Below, piece by piece: positions 6,965 through 10,151 of a stretch of 10,151 nucleotides of DNA; within the stretch, counting starts at the first letter, position 1, and every line of letters starts with the position of its first letter. A program made the position numbers and the translations under genes. This DNA comes from CAG-791 sp963591995. GTDB lineage: Bacteria > Bacillota > Clostridia > Lachnospirales > Lachnospiraceae. The DNA lies in NCBI GenBank assembly GCA_963591995.1, contig CAVAUJ010000080.1, positions 1-10,151 of the forward strand, given 5' to 3'. Under the pieces are notes generated by a model. The model was given only the letters and a program-made list of their open reading frames with translations. It was not told the origin of the DNA and ran no database searches.

Positions 6965-7428
6965 TCACTTTGGGCGGAGTCAAAAATCGCGAAGCCAGCG
7001 CTGTTTGATTCGTGATACATCACCTTCCGTCTGCCGTCTTCGTCGCGTACCTTGGAGTCTGCGAAGTGTTCCCGCTGGACAGACGTGAGTTCGGCGCCGT
7101 CGGAATCAATGTCGCCCGACCGGCGGATGTCACCATCTTGTGGGCTTCCCCCAGTGTTGCCAGCAATTAGCCTCTGGACTATACTGTATACAGATGTGGG
7201 TGAATCGTTGACGGGTAGCGACCTATTTGGCCGTCCGTTCTTGAACAGCGATTCGCCCTCGTTTATTGTGAACAATTCCCTTGCAAATCCGTGTGCTCCA
7301 CCGGAGGGTGCTAAGGATTCGTATCCGCGTTGCTTTCTGTTCTCCATGAATGGCACGAAAAAATACAGCGAGCAGACCTTTGAAAGAATTAAACACATAA
7401 ATGAGTATGCGCTCTCACGCGGATCCAT
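6943..7428 (-). pseudogene. Fragment of a large phage/ICE polyvalent protein (MuF/ART-like C-terminal type)
   Basis: This is an open frame of up to 161 aa from an ATG at 7428 with no ribosome binding site; MENRKQ (residue 28) is an internal ATG, also without one. Residues 114-139 (LTSVQREHF, then DSKVRDEDGRRKVMYH) match a pattern I associate with long Firmicutes phage and conjugative-element proteins. There, the linker DSKVRDENG is followed by VMYHGT, the start of a C-terminal ADP-ribosyltransferase-like or related domain. Here MYHGT is MYHES, and the frame ends 22 residues later, at the point where the catalytic fold would begin. The preceding Gly/Asp/Ser-rich part looks like an unstructured linker. 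I infer a broken remnant lacking both the N-terminal body and the catalytic end. It is not expected to be active. Confidence 0.55.
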
Positions 7429-7524
7429 GTCTGCGTGGGTGACGAGAAAACGATGAAGTTGTCCGTCTTTGTGAGTCCTGCCCCTGATTTTTTAGGCAAA
7501 AGTCACCACGAAGGGCAGCTTTTG
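7429..7524. other. Short intergenic stretch with an inverted repeat
   Basis: This lies between the 62-aa gene and the phage-protein fragment. A 7-bp inverted repeat (GCAAAAG at 7496-7502 and CTTTTGC at 7519-7525) with a 16-nt loop begins at the stop codon of the 62-aa gene. On the minus strand it is followed by CCTAAAAAATC rather than a U-tract, so it is not a standard terminator. Codons directly after the TAG stop read QKLPFVVTFA before another stop, possibly a decayed extension. Confidence 0.3.
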
Positions 7525-7713
7525 CTACTCGGATCCTCTTTTCATAAAGTCGGCCACCGCCGTCAAGATATACTCGTTCAGACTCATCTCCGCCGCCTTG
7601 GCAGCTTCCTTGATCTCGGCCTTGCGCCCTTTGGGGGCCGTCAGGCTAAACCTGTCGTAGTTCAACCTGACATATTCGTTATCGTACTTGTTTTTATCAA
7701 ATTTCTCGGGCAT
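7525..7713 (-). CDS. Small ribbon-helix-helix-like protein (Arc-type antitoxin/repressor fold)
   Basis: The chosen start at 7713 (MPEKFDKNKY) gives 62 aa, with AAAGGGG ending 4 nt upstream. An in-frame ATG 7 codons earlier (7734) has no good ribosome binding site and lies inside the stem of the upstream inverted repeat. The protein has a charged N-terminal part, then a short likely beta-strand DRFSLTAPKG (20-29), a lysine/alanine-rich helix (30-42) and a second helix after MSLNEYI (43-58). That strand-helix-helix order fits a ribbon-helix-helix DNA-binding fold. Similar small proteins are common on Firmicutes conjugative elements and prophages, sometimes as antitoxins. No toxin partner gene is visible beside it, so it may be an orphan repressor. 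DNA binding is inferred from fold pattern only. Confidence 0.7.
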   Translation of the reverse strand: MPEKFDKNKYDNEYVRLNYDRFSLTAPKGRKAEIKEAAKAAEMSLNEYILTAVADFMKRGSE

Positions 7714-7726
7714 CTTGCCCCTTTCT

Positions 7727-7787
7727 CTTGCCATTCAAGCCGCCACCCCATACAATCAGCTGTAAGGAATGGGGCGGCTTTGGCAAG
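7727..7787 (-). repeat. Long imperfect inverted repeat upstream of the 62-aa gene
   Basis: CTTGCCA (7727-7733) pairs with TGGCAAG (7781-7787), and AAGCCGCC plus CCAT (7737-7751) pairs with ATGGGGCGGCTT (7769-7780), with small bulges in the left arm and a loop of about 17 nt. The RNA would be a stem of about 19 bp, sitting 6-7 nt upstream of the AAAGGGG ribosome binding site. No U-tract follows. It may control translation of the small gene, be an operator for a repressor such as the ribbon-helix-helix protein itself, or be a structured relic of the mobile element. Confidence 0.65.
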
Positions 7788-7817
7788 TCCGCCGCCCTGT
7801 TTCCACCCTTTTCGGAG

Positions 7818-7946
7818 CTATTGCTCCTCTCTTGACTTGGCTCCCACGATTCTCCGGATCAACTCCAGAATTTCATGCTCACTGTGTCCTTTTTCGTCAC
7901 ACCACTCAATGACTTCTTTGATTTCCTTCTTGTCCATCTCTTCCAT
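7818..7946 (-). CDS. Small acidic hypothetical protein, 42 aa
   Basis: The start at 7946 (MEEMDKKEIKEVIEWCDEKG) has an excellent ribosome binding site, AAAGGAGA, 4 nt upstream. The open frame extends 22 codons further upstream but that part is low quality (Gly, Cys and Trp rich) and lacks a ribosome binding site. The product is acidic and predicted to be mostly helical, with a helix, a short break at GHSEHE, and a second helix ILELIRRIVGAK. I do not recognise the family. It lies between the toxin-antitoxin module and the ribbon-helix-helix gene, all on one strand, as in the accessory small-gene clusters of integrative elements. No function can be assigned. Confidence 0.6.
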   Translation of the reverse strand: MEEMDKKEIKEVIEWCDEKGHSEHEILELIRRIVGAKSREEQ

Positions 7947-8129
7947 GGCTTCTCCTTTCTCGCTTGGCCCATCCCAGCAACTGCCCTCCGTGCCATCCAC
8001 ACACGGCCCCATTGCGTCAAGGGCCGCAACCGCCCTGCCCGCTCATCCTGCTGTGCCGTCTCCTACTACCTGCGACCGATCAACAGTCATCCGCGGCCTT
8101 CCCCATGGGCGCGACCCATGCCATTTCAC
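7947..8129. other. Intergenic gap after the antitoxin gene, small hairpin
   Basis: CATGGG (8104-8109) and CCCATG (8115-8120) form a perfect 6-bp inverted repeat with a 5-nt loop, about 10 nt past the antitoxin stop codon. No U-tract follows on the minus strand, so it could be a weak 3'-end structure at most. The rest of the gap is C-rich on the plus strand with no supported gene, and the ribosome binding site of the 42-aa gene lies at its low end. Confidence 0.35.
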
Positions 8130-9173
8130 TCAAAGCTCGTACTTCCTTTTCAGGTTTCCGTATTGATTGAACCTAACAATGCCATCCTTTTGCAGCCTGC
8201 CTAACACAATACCGGCATCAACCCCTATCTGTTCCGCAAAGTTACAAATTGCAGATTCTTCGAAATTGTTTTCGGCCACAAATCCGACATATGATTCAGG
8301 GTTGATGAGCGTGTCTTGCGCGTACCGGTCCGCACGCAATTCATCTTCCTCACATGCACCCTCCGGATTACTTATGTGCCCGAGTATTACGTGGCCGATC
8401 TCATGATACAGGCTAAACCAGAACCTATCAGCATCCTTTCCTCTCATGGTTACCCCAATAACGATTTTCTTCCCATCATAAAACGATGCCCCATGTAAGA
8501 ATGATCCGCCTATATGCGGAACTATGACCAGCGCAACTCCACATTCAGCCAATCTCGATTTAAGTACGTCAGCGAAATCTTCGATGTTCTGCGTTGTCAT
8601 TCCTCTAAAGTCAGGAGCAATCTTTTCAAGCTTGTCCAGATTTATTGGCCCAACCTCTTCTTTTCTGGCTTCCAACCTGGCTTTCTGCTCCCATGCAAGC
8701 AGTGCATAATCCGTTTTCTCTCCATCGCCAAGTTTGCGAAAAGCAATGTTGGAAACCAATGGACTCCTGAGGCACTCAAGTCGCGCAACCTCGAAAAAGG
8801 CTCTTAATTCAAACACTCGTTCAGTCCAATCTTTTGTTTCCTTCACCCACCTGTGCTTAGCCATCTCGGGATAAGGGAATCTTTTCGCCAGTTCCTTGTC
8901 TTGGTCCATCTCGTTTTCAGCCTGCGCTTTGGCTAATTTTTCCCTGAATATACTTTCCAAGTTGTTCCAAAAACGAGCCGGAAGCCCCAGCACCATCTCC
9001 AGCTTTAACGCCGTGTCATTCGTCAGCTGCACATTACCATTGATTAGCTGGCTAATATGCTTTTCCGACATCCCCATTCTGGCCGCAAACTCCTTCTGAC
9101 TCATCCCCCGGTCTTCTAACTGCTCTTTAATCGTCGCTCCGGGTGGTGTCGCTATATACGTTCTGCTTCTCAT
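8130..9173 (-). CDS. higA: HigA-type antitoxin fused to an ImmA/IrrE metallopeptidase domain
   Basis: This is a 347-aa two-domain protein. Residues about 12-70 form an XRE/HigA helix-turn-helix domain (PGATIKEQLEDRGMSQKEFA, then MSEKHISQLINGNVQLT), including the HigA-like LPARFW stretch. A charged helical connector (about 75-190) follows. Residues about 195-320 are an ImmA/IrrE-type (M78) zinc peptidase with the HEIGH motif (257-261) in WFSLYHEIGHVILGH and a downstream ELRADRYAQ (278-286) expected to supply the third ligand. Directly after the toxin gene (12-bp gap, ribosome binding site GAGGGAG), it should neutralise HigB and repress the shared promoter at the 9501-9521 repeat. The protease part could cleave a repressor or the antitoxin under stress, but that is inference. 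Length and motifs look intact, so the gene is probably active. Without the toxin, it would be called a phage-type repressor/protease. Confidence 0.9.
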   Translation of the reverse strand: MRSRTYIATPPGATIKEQLEDRGMSQKEFAARMGMSEKHISQLINGNVQLTNDTALKLEMVLGLPARFWNNLESIFREKLAKAQAENEMDQDKELAKRFPYPEMAKHRWVKETKDWTERVFELRAFFEVARLECLRSPLVSNIAFRKLGDGEKTDYALLAWEQKARLEARKEEVGPINLDKLEKIAPDFRGMTTQNIEDFADVLKSRLAECGVALVIVPHIGGSFLHGASFYDGKKIVIGVTMRGKDADRFWFSLYHEIGHVILGHISNPEGACEEDELRADRYAQDTLINPESYVGFVAENNFEESAICNFAEQIGVDAGIVLGRLQKDGIVRFNQYGNLKRKYEL

Positions 9174-9185
9174 ACGACTCTCCCT

Positions 9186-9482
9186 CTAGTGGTAATCAAC
9201 TATTTCCTGAATCACGGCAATTTGAACAGTTTCGCCCTGTCTCTCGAATACGAGTCTCATAGGATGAACTAAATCCATGGCATATTGCCCTTTGCGGTTT
9301 CCTTTGAGAGCGTGGCATCTCCCTACCTTGTATTGGATTAGCTCCTCAACGTCGGTTGCTGCAGATATCTGATCTATGCGCAGTTGTATTTTTAGTGCCA
9401 TCTCGTAACCATACTTCTTTTCAGCGTGGCTCGCCACCGTGCATATCTTTTCAATATTGTGATTCTTGTAATCGACCGTCAC
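9186..9482 (-). CDS. higB: HigB-like toxin of the RelE/ParE superfamily
   Basis: This 98-aa protein is expected to be a ribosome-dependent mRNA endonuclease that blocks translation when not bound by its antitoxin. The conserved core is visible as GRCHALKGNRKGQYAMDL (54-71) followed by HPMRLVFE (73-80) and the C-terminal IQEIVDYH (91-98). These match the LKG-R-G-Q-DL-HP-RLVF pattern of the HigB/YgjN-like branch of RelE proteins. The start is GTG at 9482 with GAGG about 10 nt upstream, which may hold toxin synthesis down. Toxin first, antitoxin second is the order typical of higBA. The module has a lower GC content than the metabolic genes and sits inside phage debris, which suggests horizontal acquisition. 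The target codon specificity is unknown. Confidence 0.88.
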   Translation of the reverse strand: MTVDYKNHNIEKICTVASHAEKKYGYEMALKIQLRIDQISAATDVEELIQYKVGRCHALKGNRKGQYAMDLVHPMRLVFERQGETVQIAVIQEIVDYH

Positions 9483-9500
9483 TTGGGCTTCCTCTGCTGC

Positions 9501-9546
9501 AATTTACCAGTTAGGTAAATTATAACGCAGATTCCCCCCTTTGCAA
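9501..9546 (-). promoter_or_regulatory. Promoter and operator of the higBA module
   Basis: On the minus strand a consensus -10 TATAAT (9519-9524) lies 16 bp from a -35-like TTGCAA (9541-9546). A perfect 8-bp inverted repeat, AATTTACC and GGTAAATT with a 5-bp spacer (9501-9521), overlaps the -10 and the expected transcription start about 20-40 bp before the GTG of the toxin. This is the layout expected for autorepression by the HigA helix-turn-helix domain. Confidence 0.8.
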
Positions 9547-9589
9547 CATATTGCCATTGAACATTTTCGGACCAGCATCACCATTCCGC

Positions 9590-9861
9590 TCAATACATAT
9601 GCGGGCTGAACCGACAGTATTCCATTCTGCCGCATCTCCGGCAGTATCTTACCTGCCGACTCCCGGATTCTGTGAAATTCCAGTTGTGGCCGCGAAGGAC
9701 GCAAGCCGTTTGCAATGGTCTCATTGCCGCTCTGGATGCCCGGACAACGTGGATGCGGCTGCCGGGCTTGATGTTCATGTCGGGAGCGACGAACAGCTTC
9801 ACGGTCTGTGGCGCTTTGTCCGCTCCTTCTTCAAACGCTTGCGTCTAAGCAGCATTCCCAT
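9590..9861 (-). pseudogene. Frameshifted phage head/tail-adaptor-like gene remnant
   Basis: A start at 9861 (MGMLLRRKR) has an AAGGAG ribosome binding site 6 nt upstream and follows the capsid stop by 10 bp, as expected for the next phage structural gene. That frame stops at 9799-9801 after 20 codons. The second frame, open from a TAG just upstream, reads AFEEGADKAPQTVKLF and then VAPDMNIKPGSRI. I associate MGMLLRR and VKLF-P-NIKPGSRI with one small Firmicutes phage structural protein, so a one-base loss near codons 8-9 best explains the split. An alternative is translational coupling through the GTGA overlap at 9799-9802. After VVRASRAA the sequence stops resembling that family and ends with a Cys-rich segment (RGHNWNFTES, then RYCRRCGRMEYC), reminiscent of a short zinc-ribbon protein. 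That implies a second in-frame join. It is non-functional as a structural protein. Confidence 0.55.
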
Positions 9862-9871
9862 GGTTTGCTCC

Positions 9872-10151
9872 TTATGCGTTGAAGGTTGCAACTACAACCC
9901 TTGCATCGTTGGTCAGCGCTGCACCGGCAGCCTTGGTCTTCGTGCCGGTCTGGAGGACCGCTGCGCAATCCGCATCAACCTTGGATGCGATGGAAAGCAC
10001 CAGCTGGTTTACCGTCTCGCTCTGGGGATCGCCATAGCCGGACAGAACCGCCTCATCGGTCAGCTCAATGCCCTTGCCCGCCTTCTTTACGGTAACCTTC
10101 TGCGTGGTGTGCGTAAGAGCGGCCAGCGGGATGTCTGCGCCCTCCTCGACG
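9872..10151 (-). CDS. Phage major capsid protein (partial, probably internally deleted)
   Basis: The frame enters from beyond the window edge and ends at TAA 9872-9874, giving 92 visible residues. The segment VEEGADIPLAAL, KVTVKKAGKGIELTDEAVLS (19-38), GYGDP, and LVLSIASKVDADCAAVL matches the pattern of N4-gp56/HK97-like major capsid proteins of Firmicutes siphophages. There it lies in the first half of a protein of about 300 aa. Here the capsid text ends only about 25 residues later (TGTKTKAAGAALTNDARVVVATFNA, shown by position 68-92). I infer that 100 or more residues of the middle have been lost in frame, leaving a truncated protein that cannot form capsids. It is the promoter-distal end of a prophage remnant continuing outside the window. 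The neighbouring adaptor remnant supports the call. Confidence 0.75.
   Translation of the reverse strand, partial: VEEGADIPLAALTHTTQKVTVKKAGKGIELTDEAVLSGYGDPQSETVNQLVLSIASKVDADCAAVLQTGTKTKAAGAALTNDARVVVATFNA

Noticed and set aside
7496..7525. Inverted repeat after the 62-aa gene considered as its terminator.
   Set aside because: The loop is large, the stem is only 7 bp, and an A-run rather than a U-run follows on the coding strand.
7052..8166. Plus-strand frames across 7052-7456 and 7435-8166.
   Set aside because: The second overlaps two minus-strand small genes with good ribosome binding sites, and neither resembles a known protein; compositions are typical of antisense frames.
9504..9704. 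A 66-codon minus-strand frame overlapping the phage adaptor remnant and the toxin promoter.
   Set aside because: It has no ribosome binding site, runs through the toxin promoter and operator, and ends inside the operator, so it is probably not a gene.
6686..10151. CRISPR array, tRNA attachment site or retron-type element in the accessory block.
   Set aside because: I found no regularly spaced repeats, no tRNA-like cloverleaf and no reverse transcriptase or effector genes; the block is explained by phage remnants, small genes and a toxin-antitoxin pair.

Overview
The window looks like chromosome from a moderately GC-rich Clostridia member, probably Lachnospiraceae-like. The evidence is strong GGAGG-type ribosome binding sites, a ROK glucokinase, a lipoprotein solute-binding protein with an acidic linker, and phage and small-gene types common in gut Firmicutes. 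The genus cannot be fixed from sequence alone. Every supported gene reads on the minus strand, so transcription runs from high to low coordinates.

Positions about 133-6685 are metabolic. In transcription order they are a putative aldose 1-epimerase (5816-6685), an extended -10 promoter (5719-5747), a complete polar amino-acid ABC importer (lipoprotein binding protein 4748-5644, permease 3920-4576, ATPase 3141-3899), ROK glucokinase (2180-3130) and glutamine-hydrolysing asparagine synthetase (133-2130). The last five are closely spaced and are probably one operon linking amino-acid uptake, glucose phosphorylation and Asn synthesis. A very stable stem-loop lies between the binding-protein and permease genes. 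It ends at the permease ribosome binding site and probably sets the protein ratio.

Positions about 6686-10151 are accessory DNA and a phage/mobile-element graveyard. At the far end is the tail of a phage major capsid protein that appears internally deleted (9872-10151, entering from outside the window). Next is a frameshifted head/tail-adaptor-like gene (9590-9861). Then comes an intact higBA-type toxin-antitoxin pair whose antitoxin is fused to an ImmA/IrrE-type HEIGH metallopeptidase (8130-9482), with a perfect TATAAT promoter overlapped by an 8+8 bp inverted repeat. Two small proteins follow (42 aa, and a 62 aa ribbon-helix-helix-like protein) with a long inverted repeat between them. Last is a fragment of a large phage/ICE polyvalent protein of the type carrying MuF-like or ADP-ribosyltransferase-like ends (6943-7428). 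An unassigned stop-free stretch then runs in frame into the epimerase gene.

The best candidates for something less described are the protease-fused toxin-antitoxin module growing out of a dead prophage, the structured leaders in the ABC operon with a shared 12-nt motif, and the in-frame junction between mobile-element debris and the epimerase gene. I saw no complete new defence system, no CRISPR array, and no tRNA or rRNA gene.
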